From positions 2,914,001-2,978,000 of the forward strand of contig NZ_CP034145.1 in assembly GCF_003856835.1 (NCBI RefSeq): a stretch of DNA of 64,000 nucleotides. The letters are read 5' to 3'. Numbering within the stretch: the first letter of the stretch is position 1; every line of letters begins with the position of its first letter. Under the pieces are notes generated by a model. That model was given only the letters and a program-made list of their open reading frames with translations. It was not told where the DNA came from and did no database searches. The stretch is from Haloplanus aerogenes (GTDB lineage: Archaea > Halobacteriota > Halobacteria > Halobacteriales > Haloferacaceae). The position numbers and the translations under genes were made by a program. This document shows positions 8,595-17,733 of this stretch, one piece after another.

Positions 8595-9755
8595 ATGGAC
8601 GACGACAGTTCGTCGTATCTTCGGCGGCGACGATTCCTCGCGACCGGCGCGGCCGCGCTGAGTGGCGCGCTCGCGGGGTGTAACGGACTTCCGGGCGGGA
8701 GCAGTGGCGGCGGCGGTGGCGACGGGAGCGGGACGATCACCCTGAGTTCGTTCCGTGGCTCCGGGCCGCTCGTCGAGGGCCGGGCGTCGCTGAGCGGGAC
8801 GCGCATCGCGGACCTCCCCGACCTCTCGGGGGAGTTGACGGTCTATCTCGGCGGCGGCGAGGGCGGCCTGTACCGCGAACTACTCTCCATGTTCTCACAG
8901 CTCTACCCCGACTTCACGGTGCGACCGCGTGAGGGCGGGACCGCCCAGCTAGCGAACACCATCATCGAGGAGGGCGAAAACAGCCCGGCCGACGTGTTCT
9001 GGGCGGTCGACGCGGGATCGCTCGGCGCCGTCGCGGAGGCCGACATGGCGACGACGCTCTCCTCGGACGTCGTCGAGTCCGTTCCACAGGAGTTCCACCC
9101 GACGGACCAGTGGGTCGGAACCGCGGGCCGGGCGCGGAGCGTCCCCTACAACACGAACGAACTCAGCGCCAGCGACATTCCGGACACGGTCATGGACTTC
9201 CCCGACACGCCGGCACTCCAGGGTGCGATGGGCTGGGCCCCCACGTACGGCGCGTTCCAGGCGTTCGTCACGGCGATGCGCCTGATCGAAGGCGAGTCCG
9301 CGACCCGGCAGTGGCTGCAGTCGATGCTCGATTCCGGCGTCACGGAGTACCCCGACGAGTTCCTCACCTCCAACGCCGTCGCCGACGGGGAGATCAGCGC
9401 CGGGTTCGCCAACCACTACTACGCGCTCCGAGTCCGCTCGGCGCGCACCGACGCGCCGCTCGACCTCGCCTTCACCAGCGGCGACGCGGGCGCGCTGATC
9501 AACGTCGCCGGCGCCGCGGTGATCCAGGGCACCGACCAGCAGGAACTCGCGGAGAACTTCGTCCGCCACCTCCTGACGGTCGAGGCACAGGAGTTCTTCG
9601 CGACCCGGACGTTCGCCTACCCGATGATTCCGGGCGTGCCGCCGGTCGGCGGCCTGCCCAGCATCGACGAACTGAACCCGCCTTCTATCGACCTGCAGGA
9701 ACTATCGAACGTGGAACCGACGCTCCAACTCATGCGAGACGTGGGCGTGCTCTAG
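8595..9755 (+). CDS. Fe(III) ABC transporter substrate-binding lipoprotein
   Basis: 386 residues. The N-terminus has a Tat-type RRRRFLATG motif and a lipobox (LAGC, lipid-modified Cys about residue 29), so the protein is exported folded and anchored outside the membrane. A Gly/Ser linker follows, then a periplasmic-binding fold of the FbpA/SfuA/AfuA group (LTVYLGGGEGGLYRELLSMF; ADVFWAVDAG). Adjacent tyrosines in NHYYALR (275-276) match the YY pair that binds ferric iron in FbpA. It is followed 4 bp later by the permease and then the ATPase. The iron palindrome in its promoter supports the substrate call. Confidence 0.9.
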   Translation: MDDDSSSYLRRRRFLATGAAALSGALAGCNGLPGGSSGGGGGDGSGTITLSSFRGSGPLVEGRASLSGTRIADLPDLSGELTVYLGGGEGGLYRELLSMFSQLYPDFTVRPREGGTAQLANTIIEEGENSPADVFWAVDAGSLGAVAEADMATTLSSDVVESVPQEFHPTDQWVGTAGRARSVPYNTNELSASDIPDTVMDFPDTPALQGAMGWAPTYGAFQAFVTAMRLIEGESATRQWLQSMLDSGVTEYPDEFLTSNAVADGEISAGFANHYYALRVRSARTDAPLDLAFTSGDAGALINVAGAAVIQGTDQQELAENFVRHLLTVEAQEFFATRTFAYPMIPGVPPVGGLPSIDELNPPSIDLQELSNVEPTLQLMRDVGVL

Positions 9756-9759
9756 GGGG

Positions 9760-11397
9760 ATGAGCCGCGAGGGATCGGACATCGTGGCGGCGGTCGACGG
9801 GCTTCGAGAGCGGATCGGCTGGCCGGGACGGTACGAATCCCACCCCCTCGTCACGGCCGCCGCCATCCTCGTCGCTGTGACGGTCATCTCGCCGCTTCTG
9901 TGGCTCGGCCTGCGAGCGGCCGCCGTCGGCCCGAGCGAGGCGCTGTCGATCCTCACTGCGCCCTCGACGGTACAGGTGTTCACCAACAGCCTCGCGCTCG
10001 TGGCGTCGGTCACGGCCCTCTCCGTCGCACTCGGCGTCCCGTTAGCAGTGCTGACGGTACTGACCGATCTCCCCTTCCGCCGGTTCTGGACGGTCGTGCT
10101 GGCGCTCCCGCTGGTGGTGCCGAGCTATCTCGGCGCGTTCGCGTTCGTCTCGGCGTTCGGCCCACACGGCACGCTGGCGGAACTTCTCAGCCCGCTCGGC
10201 GTGACGATTCCGACCATCTACGGCTTTCAGGGGGCGACGCTCGTCCTCGCACTGTTCGTCTATCCGTACGTCTTCCTCACGACGCGAGCGTCGCTCCTGT
10301 CGTTCGACTCCAAGCAACTGGAGGCGGCCCAGACGCTCAATCACGACTTCCGCTCGGCGTTCCGTCGGATCGTCCTGCCCCAGATCGCGCCCGGCGTAAC
10401 TGCGGGAGCGCTCCTCGTCGCCTTCTACGCGCTCTCGGACTTCGGGACGCCAGCGATCATGCATTTCGACACCTTCACTCGGGTCATCTACGTCCAGTAC
10501 AACAACTTCGGCCGAGGGACGGCGTCGCTGCTCTCGATCCAGTTGCTCGCCGTGACCGCGCTCGTCCTCTTTCTCGAGTCGCGGTTCGGTTCCGGCACCG
10601 GTTCGGGGTACGGCGGCGGCGTCACCAAGACGGATTCGACCGTCACGTCGCTCGGCTGGGCCAAGGCACCGGCACTCCTGTTTTGCACCGCAGTCGTCGC
10701 GCTGACGCTCGTGGTGCCGGTGGCTATCTTCGGGATGTGGTTGCTGCGGAGCGGCCCCGGCTACGCCGGCGGCGGGTTCGCCTTCGAGTGGTCGTTCGCG
10801 ATCAACTCCGTCTACGTCGCCGCCATCGCGGCCGCCGCGACGGGACTCGCGGCGCTCCCCATCGCCTACGTGTCGGCGCGCTCTAACTCCCCGCTCGCCC
10901 GCCTGCTGGATCGGTCGACGTACGTCGGTTACGCCGTTCCGGGGATCGTTCTCGGCCTCGCGCTCGTCTTCCTCGGCGCGAACTACCTGCCGTGGCTCTA
11001 CCAGACGCTCCCGCTGCTGGTGTTCGCGTACGTCGTCCGCTTCCTGCCGCAGGCGGTGGGGGCGACTCACTCGTCGGTGTTACAGGTGGACTCGGAACTG
11101 CTCGGCGCCGCGCGGACGCTCGGGGAGACGCCCCAGGGGGCGTTCCGGCGCGTGACCCTGCCGCTCATCGCGCCGGGCCTCGTCGCCGGCGCCGCGCTCG
11201 TCTTCCTGACGACCATGAAGGAGTTGCCGGCGACCCTCATCCTCCATCCGACGGGCTTTACAACCCTAGTCACCTACATTTGGCGTGTGCAAGAAGCGGG
11301 ATACTACGGACGGGCCGCGCTGCCGGCACTCGTGCTGGTAGCCGTCTCCGCGCTCTCCATGATCCTACTCTTGCGACAGGAGGGAGACAATGCGTAA
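9760..11397 (+). CDS. Fe(III) ABC transporter permease (two-domain SfuB/FbpB type)
   Basis: 545 residues with about 12 membrane segments forming two fused permease domains. Each half has the EAA loop that contacts the ATPase: EAAQTLNHDFRSAFRRIVLP in the first and GAARTLGETPQGAFRRVTLP in the second. This duplicated layout is typical of ferric iron and thiamine importers. The gene lies 4 bp after the binding protein and overlaps the ATPase gene by 8 nt, so the three are one operon. Confidence 0.93.
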   Translation: MSREGSDIVAAVDGLRERIGWPGRYESHPLVTAAAILVAVTVISPLLWLGLRAAAVGPSEALSILTAPSTVQVFTNSLALVASVTALSVALGVPLAVLTVLTDLPFRRFWTVVLALPLVVPSYLGAFAFVSAFGPHGTLAELLSPLGVTIPTIYGFQGATLVLALFVYPYVFLTTRASLLSFDSKQLEAAQTLNHDFRSAFRRIVLPQIAPGVTAGALLVAFYALSDFGTPAIMHFDTFTRVIYVQYNNFGRGTASLLSIQLLAVTALVLFLESRFGSGTGSGYGGGVTKTDSTVTSLGWAKAPALLFCTAVVALTLVVPVAIFGMWLLRSGPGYAGGGFAFEWSFAINSVYVAAIAAAATGLAALPIAYVSARSNSPLARLLDRSTYVGYAVPGIVLGLALVFLGANYLPWLYQTLPLLVFAYVVRFLPQAVGATHSSVLQVDSELLGAARTLGETPQGAFRRVTLPLIAPGLVAGAALVFLTTMKELPATLILHPTGFTTLVTYIWRVQEAGYYGRAALPALVLVAVSALSMILLLRQEGDNA

Positions 11398-12523
11398 CGA
11401 CACACCCGAGATGAGCCGTCGCGTGTCGCGTGCGGAGGACGAAGACGAACCGGACGCGCCCGCGATGCTGACGCTGGACGGCGTGACCAAACGGTACGGC
11501 ACCGAGACGGCCGTCACCAACGTCGACCTGACGGTGCGTGACGGCGAACTCCTCACGCTCCTCGGGCCGTCCGGCTGTGGGAAGACGACGACGCTCCGCA
11601 TGATCGCGGGGCTGGAGATGCCGACCAGCGGTCGGGTCGGCGTCGACGGCGAGTGCGTCGCCGCCGACGGCGACGGCGTGCCGCCAGAACAGCGGGACGT
11701 GGGCATGGTCTTCCAGGAGTTCGCGCTCTTCCCGCACCTGACGGTGGCCGAGAACGTCGGCTTCGGTCTCGACGACTGGGACGACGACCGGCGCGAACAG
11801 CGAGTGGCGGACCTGCTCGACCTCGTGGGGCTCAGCGCCTTCGCGGACCGGTCGCCGGAGAACCTCTCCGGCGGCCAGCGTCAGCGGGTCGCGCTCGCCC
11901 GCTCGCTCGCCCCCGAACCCGACGTGTTACTCCTCGACGAACCCTTCGCCAACCTCGACATCCGCCTCCGGGAGCGGATGCGCGAGGAAGTCCGGCGCAT
12001 CATCAAGGAGACGAACGTCACCGCCGTCTCCGTCACCCACGATCAGGAGGAAGCCCTCTCTATCTCCGACCGCGTAGCGGTCATGAACGAGGGACAGGTC
12101 GAACAGGTCGGCCGCCCGGAGACGGTGTTCGAACACCCGAAATCGCGGTTCGTGGCCGACTTCCTCGGCCAGGCGAGCTTCCTCACCGGCCAGTTCGGCG
12201 GGGACCACATCAACACCGGCCTCGGCACGCTCCCGGCCGAACTGCTTCAGGGGCTGACGACGGATTACGACGGCGCTCGCCTCGACGTGCTCGTCCGCCC
12301 GGACGACCTGCGCGCGACGCCGTGTGACGACGAGAGCCGAACCGGCAACGGGACGCTCGTCGGCCGGCAGTACACCGGCCCCTCCTTCGTCTACGCCGTC
12401 GAACTCGACACCGGCGACGTCGTCCACGCCGAACACAACCACGCCAGTGACCTCGAACTCGGCGAGCGCGTGACGGTCGACCTCGTGGCCGACCACACGC
12501 TCGCGTGGTATCCGGCGGAATGA
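11390..12523 (+). CDS. Fe(III) ABC transporter ATP-binding protein
   Basis: 377 residues. The nucleotide-binding domain has Walker A GPSGCGKTT, the signature LSGGQRQRVALARSL, Walker B LLLDEPFANLD and the switch histidine in VSVTHDQEEA. The C-terminal ~120 residues are a TOBE-like domain (RPDDLRATP; GRQYTGPSFVYAVEL), as in FbpC/PotA-type ATPases. A short hydrophilic N-terminal extension precedes the domain; a second in-frame ATG lies at 11411. It overlaps the permease by 8 nt and the next gene by 4 nt. Confidence 0.92.
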   Translation: MRNDTPEMSRRVSRAEDEDEPDAPAMLTLDGVTKRYGTETAVTNVDLTVRDGELLTLLGPSGCGKTTTLRMIAGLEMPTSGRVGVDGECVAADGDGVPPEQRDVGMVFQEFALFPHLTVAENVGFGLDDWDDDRREQRVADLLDLVGLSAFADRSPENLSGGQRQRVALARSLAPEPDVLLLDEPFANLDIRLRERMREEVRRIIKETNVTAVSVTHDQEEALSISDRVAVMNEGQVEQVGRPETVFEHPKSRFVADFLGQASFLTGQFGGDHINTGLGTLPAELLQGLTTDYDGARLDVLVRPDDLRATPCDDESRTGNGTLVGRQYTGPSFVYAVELDTGDVVHAEHNHASDLELGERVTVDLVADHTLAWYPAE

Positions 12524-14634
12524 GCGACGGCGCGGGGCGTCACGTTCTGCGTACGCACCGCCACCGCCTCACTGCCGCCGCCCTCGCCATCGCTGGCGGC
12601 CTCCTCGTCTTCCTCGTCGCGACCCGTCTGTTCCCCTTCCACAGCCTCAACCACGACGAGGGGGTGTACCTCCAGCAGGCGGCGATGCTCCTCGACGGCC
12701 AACTGTTCCTCTACCCGCCAGTCGAGGACGCGTACCGCCCGTGGTTTTTCGTCCGTGCGCCCGACGGGGGCCTGTATCCGAAGTACGCGCCCGTCCCCGC
12801 GGCGATGTTCGCCGTCGGGAACCTGCTCGGCGGCTACCGTCTCGCGCTCGCGGGTATCGCCGCCGGCAACGTCGCGCTCACCTACGCGCTCACTGCCGCG
12901 GCGTTCGACCGGACACGGGGACTGCTCGCGGCAGGATTCCTGCTCGCCTCGCCGCTCTTTCTCGTCGACTCCGCCGTGTTTCTCCCCTACGCCCCGACGA
13001 CGCTGTTGAATCTCGCGTTCGCGGCGGCGTATTTCCACAGCCGACGAACCGGCAGTCGGCGCGCCGCGGCCGTCGCCGGCCTCGCCGTCGGGCTGGCGTT
13101 CTTCTCCCGCCCGTACACCGCGGTCCTCTTCGCCACACCCCTCATCGCCCACGCACTGTGGACGCTCCGGGGACTGGACCGCGATCCGGTGCTCGCGCAG
13201 GCGGCGACGGCAGTGCTGGGACTCTGTGGCGTGGCCGCCGCGCTCGGGTACAACGCCGTCACGACCGGATCGGCGTTCGTCTTCCCCTATCAGGCGTTCG
13301 CGCCGCTCGACGGTCTCGGCTTCGGCCACCGGGAGATTCTCGCGTACTCCCGGCAGTACACGCCCGAACTGGCGCTCCGGGTCAACGCGCGTGTCCTCTC
13401 ACTCCTGTTCGGCGAGTGGGTCGCCGCCGGCCCCCTCGGGACGGTCCTCGCGGCCGTCGGCGTCGGGGGGCTACTTCGGCACCTGTATCGCCACCGCACC
13501 GCCGACTGGCGGCGCCTCGTCCTCGCCGGCCTGTTCGTCTCCATCCCCGTCGGCAACGTCTACTTCTGGGGCAACCTGAACGTCCTCGGTGACCTCGGGC
13601 GGGCGAACGACGGACTGGTGGCGTTTCTCGGCCCGTACTACCACTTCGACCTGCTGGTGCCGACGGCGGCGTTCGCGGCGCACGGAATCGTCCTCCTCGC
13701 CGGGCGGGGGCGGGCGGCGTTGCAGGCGCGGATTGCCGACCCGGATCGCCGGCGACAGGTCGCCGTCGTCGCCGTCGCCGTCTGTCTCCTCGTGGTCGCG
13801 GTCCCGGCGGCGACGGCGCTCGCCGAACCCGTCCAGCGCAACGCCGAAGTGACGGAGACCTACCGACAGGCGTACGCGCCGGTCGACGACGTGCCCGACG
13901 GCTCGCTCGTCTTCCTCCCCACGCCGTACGGCGACTGGATGAACCATCCGTTCCAGGCGCTCCGCAACGACCCCGGCTTCGACGGCGACGTGGTGTACGC
14001 GCTCCGGGAGCGACAGTTCGCCGTCGTCGACGCCCACCCGCAGCGACAGCTGTACCGGTACACCTACCGCGGGGTGTGGGCACCGACGACGGGTGAGGCG
14101 GTGACGCCACGCATCCAGCCCGTCGAGCACGTCGCCGGCGAGCGAGTGCGCCTCGGCCTGCAGCTGGGCATCCCGTCCGGCGTCGAACGCGTCTCGATCC
14201 GCCTCGCCTCCGAACACGGGCAGGCCTACTACGTCACCAACGGCACGCAGTCGTCCGTGGAGCGTGACTCTACGCTCACACCGTCACTGGTCGTGAGCGA
14301 CGGCCGCGCGCGCCTCCGCGGCGTGACGCCGGTGTCGAACACGACGACGATTCCCGTCGACGAGCGCGACGAACTCCAGGTGACGGCCTTCGCCGACTAC
14401 GGCGTGGGGAACGGCTTCAGCTACCGCGTCGAACTGCCGACGGCCACCGAGGACGGCCGGACGCGAGCCCTGACGCCGTATCTCGAACACTGCGACCGGC
14501 CGCTCCGGTGTGGCGACGAGGCAGCCTACGTCCCCGAGTCGGCCGGGCCGGGTGTCTCGATGGACGCCGACCTCTACGTGGCGAACGCGACTGTCGACGC
14601 CGAACCGGCGACGAGGCCGGTCGCGTCACAGTAG
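12520..14634 (+). CDS. multi-pass membrane protein, probable GT-C (PMT/ArnT-like) glycosyltransferase
   Basis: 704 residues from the ATG at 12520, which overlaps the TGA of the ATPase gene (ATGA); an upstream start at 12505 is less likely. A signal-anchor helix is followed by FPFHSLNHDEGVYLQQAAML: the acidic pair in the first extracellular loop is the hallmark of GT-C glycosyltransferases. About ten more membrane helices follow, up to residue ~440, then a soluble C-terminal domain of ~260 residues without recognised motifs. GT-C enzymes use polyprenyl-phosphate sugars on the outer face; donor and acceptor are unknown here. The overlap suggests co-transcription with the iron transporter, though a functional link is not evident. 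Confidence 0.7.
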   Translation: MSDGAGRHVLRTHRHRLTAAALAIAGGLLVFLVATRLFPFHSLNHDEGVYLQQAAMLLDGQLFLYPPVEDAYRPWFFVRAPDGGLYPKYAPVPAAMFAVGNLLGGYRLALAGIAAGNVALTYALTAAAFDRTRGLLAAGFLLASPLFLVDSAVFLPYAPTTLLNLAFAAAYFHSRRTGSRRAAAVAGLAVGLAFFSRPYTAVLFATPLIAHALWTLRGLDRDPVLAQAATAVLGLCGVAAALGYNAVTTGSAFVFPYQAFAPLDGLGFGHREILAYSRQYTPELALRVNARVLSLLFGEWVAAGPLGTVLAAVGVGGLLRHLYRHRTADWRRLVLAGLFVSIPVGNVYFWGNLNVLGDLGRANDGLVAFLGPYYHFDLLVPTAAFAAHGIVLLAGRGRAALQARIADPDRRRQVAVVAVAVCLLVVAVPAATALAEPVQRNAEVTETYRQAYAPVDDVPDGSLVFLPTPYGDWMNHPFQALRNDPGFDGDVVYALRERQFAVVDAHPQRQLYRYTYRGVWAPTTGEAVTPRIQPVEHVAGERVRLGLQLGIPSGVERVSIRLASEHGQAYYVTNGTQSSVERDSTLTPSLVVSDGRARLRGVTPVSNTTTIPVDERDELQVTAFADYGVGNGFSYRVELPTATEDGRTRALTPYLEHCDRPLRCGDEAAYVPESAGPGVSMDADLYVANATVDAEPATRPVASQ

Positions 14635-15510
14635 CGTCAGCCGCGTCGTGAAGAAGGAGCGGGCGGCGTCGTCGAGGGCGTCCTCGGGGTCGCCGCTCGC
14701 GTCCACGGTTTCGACGGCGACGGGGTCGTAGTCCAAGTCGTCGAGGACGGTCCGCTCGCCGAGGAGGACGAGGCGGTCGGGGTCGCGCCGGTCCAGTACC
14801 GCCCGCACGTCGTCGAGGTGGGTGGCGATCTGTTCGTCGCGACGGCGTTCGAACCGCGCCTGCGAGAACCCACCCTTCGAGTGGGTCGCCTGCACGTCCG
14901 TCTCGACCGTCTCCACGTCGGTCAGGTCGCCACCGTCGTAGGCGCCGACGGCGAACAGGTTCGAGCGCACCAGCGCGACGGTGAGGCCGTCCGGCGGGCG
15001 AAACCAATCGTCGTCGAGGCGGAACCCCTCGCCCCACTCGACGAAGGGGTCGGGGGCGAGCGGGGGAGCGAGCGCGACGCTCACGAGACGCGCGTCGTCG
15101 ACACAGACCACGCAGGGCGCGGCGCGGTCGACGAGGGGGGCGTGGTCGTCGAGGATATCCGCGACGGCGTCGGGGACCTCTTCGTCCACCATCGCGGTCA
15201 GCGCCCCCTCCGCCCCGGCGTCGACGCTCCGGAGACGAGCGAGGACGGCGTCGAGGCGGTCACCGCGGAGCGACTCGGTGCCGCGGGGGTCGAGGGCGGC
15301 TACCTCGCTCTCGTCGTCGAGACGCCCCTCCAGATCGGCGATCCGGTCTTCGAGGCGGTTGACACGCTCCTCCGCCTCCTGCCGGGCAGTAGCGGCGTCG
15401 GCGCGGCGGTCGCTCTCGGCGTCGAGGCGACGCTCCAGGTGGCGCTTCTCCTCTTCGAGTTCCTCGATACGCGCCTTGAGTTCGGCCCGTCCGAGCAACC
15501 TGTCGAGCAT
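14626..15510 (-). CDS. Vms1/ANKZF1-like peptidyl-tRNA hydrolase (VLRF1 domain)
   Basis: 294 residues. Residues ~8-68 form a coiled coil (ARIEELEEEKRHLERRLD). The rest is an eRF1-like VLRF1 domain: CVVCVDDARLVSVAL, then the catalytic-loop segment THSKGGFSQARFERRRDEQI with a Gln at about 217 in the position of the catalytic glutamine of yeast Vms1, and RLVLLGERTVLDDL. Vms1/ANKZF1 release nascent chains from stalled 60S subunits; haloarchaeal relatives probably act in ribosome rescue, which is inferred from the family. Convergent with the membrane glycosyltransferase gene, overlapping it by 9 nt. Confidence 0.75.
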   Translation of the reverse strand: MLDRLLGRAELKARIEELEEEKRHLERRLDAESDRRADAATARQEAEERVNRLEDRIADLEGRLDDESEVAALDPRGTESLRGDRLDAVLARLRSVDAGAEGALTAMVDEEVPDAVADILDDHAPLVDRAAPCVVCVDDARLVSVALAPPLAPDPFVEWGEGFRLDDDWFRPPDGLTVALVRSNLFAVGAYDGGDLTDVETVETDVQATHSKGGFSQARFERRRDEQIATHLDDVRAVLDRRDPDRLVLLGERTVLDDLDYDPVAVETVDASGDPEDALDDAARSFFTTRLTLL

Positions 15511-15552
15511 GGGCGTACGAGTGAGCGCAGGTGCCTTCTAGTCTGTGGCTGG

Positions 15553-15630
15553 CGAGGGCGCAGGGAGCGAAGCGACCGAGCCCTCGGTGGAGCGGCGACC
15601 GAAGGGAGCCGCGGAGCGACCGAGCCCTCG
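15553..15630. repeat. GC-rich intergenic repeats with inverted arms
   Basis: The 120-bp gap between two minus-strand genes holds two direct copies of GCGACCGAGCCCTCG (15572-15586 and 15616-15630). An inverted partner CGAGGGC (15553-15559) can pair with GCCCTCG of the first copy. The GAGCGAAGCGA-type composition is common in haloarchaeal intergenic DNA. It may act as a terminator for the downstream-ending gene. Confidence 0.5.
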
Positions 15631-15984
15631 TTAAACCGCCTCCTCCACGTACCCCTGCTCGTAGCCCGCGTACCGGAGGAGTTCGGCGGCACGACCGGGT
15701 TTGGCGAGGAACACCTCGCGCCGGTCGGGGAGGTCGGATTCGGTGACGCCCGGGGGGAGCCCCAACGTTCCGGAGGGAACGCCCTCGCGCCCGAGGACCG
15801 GGAAGTGACGCCCGTCGAGTTTCATCACGAGCGGCGCGTCGAGGCGTTCGACGCCCTCGCCGGAGGCGTAGAGCCGGCGGTTCATCCGTTCGTGGTCCGT
15901 CCGGTGGATGACGGCGCACTCGCCGTCGTGGGGTTCGACGTACAGTCGCCCGAGGTAGTAGCCCGCGGAGAACTCTTCGAACAT
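15631..15984 (-). CDS. DUF5802 family protein
   Basis: 117 residues, a conserved haloarchaea-only soluble protein recognised by MFEEFSAGYYLGRLYVEP at the N-terminus and LDAPLVMKLDGRHFPV in the middle, ending with AELLRYAGYEQGY. No catalytic motif, cysteine pair or membrane segment is visible and the function is unknown. Confidence 0.8.
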   Translation of the reverse strand: MFEEFSAGYYLGRLYVEPHDGECAVIHRTDHERMNRRLYASGEGVERLDAPLVMKLDGRHFPVLGREGVPSGTLGLPPGVTESDLPDRREVFLAKPGRAAELLRYAGYEQGYVEEAV

Positions 15985-16063
15985 ACGATTCGGTACACGT
16001 TACCACACTGCACAGTATAAGTCTTGTCGGCAGGATTTATATCGAACCGCTGGGCCAGCGCCG

Positions 16064-16399
16064 TCAGTCGCCGCGACGGTCCCGCATCGACCAGACGGCG
16101 ATCAGGCCGAGGATGACGGCCGGAATCATCGGGAGGACGAGCATGGCCGTCCGGTAGGTGGCGCCGAGGACCTGTCCGCCGGCGGGCCAGAGATAGATGA
16201 CGCCGGGGATGACGAGGACGGCGACGACGACGGCAGCGACGAGGATCCAGCCCGCCCAGTCGAGGCCGTCGTCAGTGTCGGCCCGGTCGTCGACGGCCTC
16301 GTCGTCGCCCCCGCTCTCGACGGTCGTCGTCCCGTCAGAGGTGACCGTCACCGTGGGGCGGGCCCCGTCGCCATCGCCGCCCGCCCCCTCACTGCTCAC
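16064..16399 (-). CDS. small haloarchaeal membrane protein, function unknown
   Basis: 111 residues. The first ~48 are a disordered acidic/Thr-rich segment; two hydrophobic helices follow (WILVAAVVVAVLVIPGVIYL and a second around LVLPMIPAVILGLIAVW), then a short basic tail (RDRRGD). It overlaps the end of the upstream oxidoreductase gene by 11 nt in the same direction, so the two are probably co-transcribed. No family function recognised. Confidence 0.7.
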   Translation of the reverse strand: MSSEGAGGDGDGARPTVTVTSDGTTTVESGGDDEAVDDRADTDDGLDWAGWILVAAVVVAVLVIPGVIYLWPAGGQVLGATYRTAMLVLPMIPAVILGLIAVWSMRDRRGD

Positions 16400-17429
16400 T
16401 GTCGGGGACGACGACGACTTTGCCGAACCCCTCGCGGTTCTCGAGGAGTTCGTGTGCGCGTGCCGTCTCGCTCATCGGCAGGGTCTCGCGGATGCGGGGT
16501 TCGAACGTGCCGTCCCAGACGAGTTCGAGGACGTCGTCGAACTGGCCGGGCGTCGCCATCGTCGACCCGATCACCTCCAGTTGGTTCCAGAAGATGCGGT
16601 TGATGTCCGTCTCCGGGTTCGGCCCGGTCGTCGCGCCGCAGGTGACGAGGCGACCGCCCTTCGCGAGGCTCTTCAGGGAGTCACGCCACGTCTCGGCGCC
16701 GACGTGGTCGACCACCACGTCGACACCGCGGCCGTCGGTCAGGGAACGAATCTCGCCTGCGAAGTCGGTCGCTGTATAGTCGACGGCGTGGTCGGCGCCG
16801 CAATCGAGGGCGTAGTCGAGTTTCTCGTCCGTACTGGCGGTGGCGAACACCTCGGCGCCGAGGTAGTCGGCAATCTGGACGGCGGCGTGGCCGACGCCGC
16901 CGGAGGCGCCGAGGACGAGGACGGACTCGCTCGGCCCGAGGTCGGCGCGGTCGACGAGCATCCGCCACGCAGTCCCGAAGACGAGCGATGCCGACCCCGC
17001 AACCGGCCAGTCCACGTGGTCGGGCACCGCGACGAGGTTGTCCTCGGGAATCGCGAACTCCTCGGCGTGGACGCCGGGAACGTGTTCGCCGAGGATGTGG
17101 TAGGAGACACACATCGAGGGTTCGCCGTGTCGGCAGAACTCGCAGTCGCCGCAGGCGACGCCCGCGGTGACGGCCACGTGATCGCCGGGGTCGAATCGAC
17201 TCACGTCGGCTCCCACTTCGCGGACGACGCCTGCGGCGTCGCTGCCGGGGATGTGCGGCATGTCGAGGTCGATGCCAGGTAACCCGCGACGCGTCCAGAC
17301 GTCGAGGTGGTTGAGCGCCGCAGCCTTCACGTCGACGCGCACCTCGTCGCGCCCCACCTCGGGGTCGGCCACGTCGCCGTACTCGATCACGTCGGGCCCG
17401 CCGTGTTCCGCGATTTGAACCGCTTGCAT
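16389..17429 (-). CDS. zinc-type alcohol dehydrogenase / NADPH:quinone oxidoreductase family protein
   Basis: 346 residues from the ATG at 17429 (MQAVQIAEHGGPDVIEYGDV), which fits the family start better than one 9 codons upstream. MDR superfamily: a GroES-like N domain with GSDAAGVVREVG, a structural-zinc cysteine set (CGDCEFCRHGEPSMC), and a Rossmann domain with VLGASGGVGHAAVQIA for NAD(P) binding, then GRGVDVVVDHVG. The structural zinc lobe makes it closer to Zn alcohol dehydrogenases than to zinc-free quinone reductases; the substrate is open. Confidence 0.85.
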   Translation of the reverse strand: MQAVQIAEHGGPDVIEYGDVADPEVGRDEVRVDVKAAALNHLDVWTRRGLPGIDLDMPHIPGSDAAGVVREVGADVSRFDPGDHVAVTAGVACGDCEFCRHGEPSMCVSYHILGEHVPGVHAEEFAIPEDNLVAVPDHVDWPVAGSASLVFGTAWRMLVDRADLGPSESVLVLGASGGVGHAAVQIADYLGAEVFATASTDEKLDYALDCGADHAVDYTATDFAGEIRSLTDGRGVDVVVDHVGAETWRDSLKSLAKGGRLVTCGATTGPNPETDINRIFWNQLEVIGSTMATPGQFDDVLELVWDGTFEPRIRETLPMSETARAHELLENREGFGKVVVVPDSEQ

Positions 17430-17471
17430 ATCCGCGTTAACCCTCGCGACGGACAAAACGCTGCGGGTCGA

Positions 17472-17621
17472 CTATCGGCTCGTCGTGTTCGTACTCCCAC
17501 ACTCCGGACACTGAGTGAGCGACCCCAGCGACGGATGGTCGGCCGTCTCCCACGCGTCGCTCCCGGCCGGTGTCTCGAATCCACAGTTCAGACAGCGAGT
17601 CGTGGTGACTTCTGCGACCAT
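17472..17621 (-). CDS. 49-aa CxxC/CPxCG zinc-ribbon small protein
   Basis: A short frame from the ATG at 17621 to a TAG at 17472 encodes 49 residues with two cysteine pairs: RCLNCGFETP near the start and QCPECGSTN near the end, a spacing typical of a single zinc ribbon. Haloarchaea carry many such CPxCG micro-proteins, several reported to affect growth or biofilm formation. It is in the gap between the oxidoreductase and moaB, on the minus strand upstream of the oxidoreductase gene. The paired cysteines and full fit to the gap make it a likely real gene although very short. Confidence 0.7.
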   Translation of the reverse strand: MVAEVTTTRCLNCGFETPAGSDAWETADHPSLGSLTQCPECGSTNTTSR

Positions 17622-17733
17622 ACCCGCGAGTACGGATCGAAATGTCATAGAATTTTCTCGTGGGACGGTGATCGTGGGACGTGCGGACAGGGATTGCCGG
17701 CAGTATTAGTGGGCGGGCGTCGAACCCGCAGGC

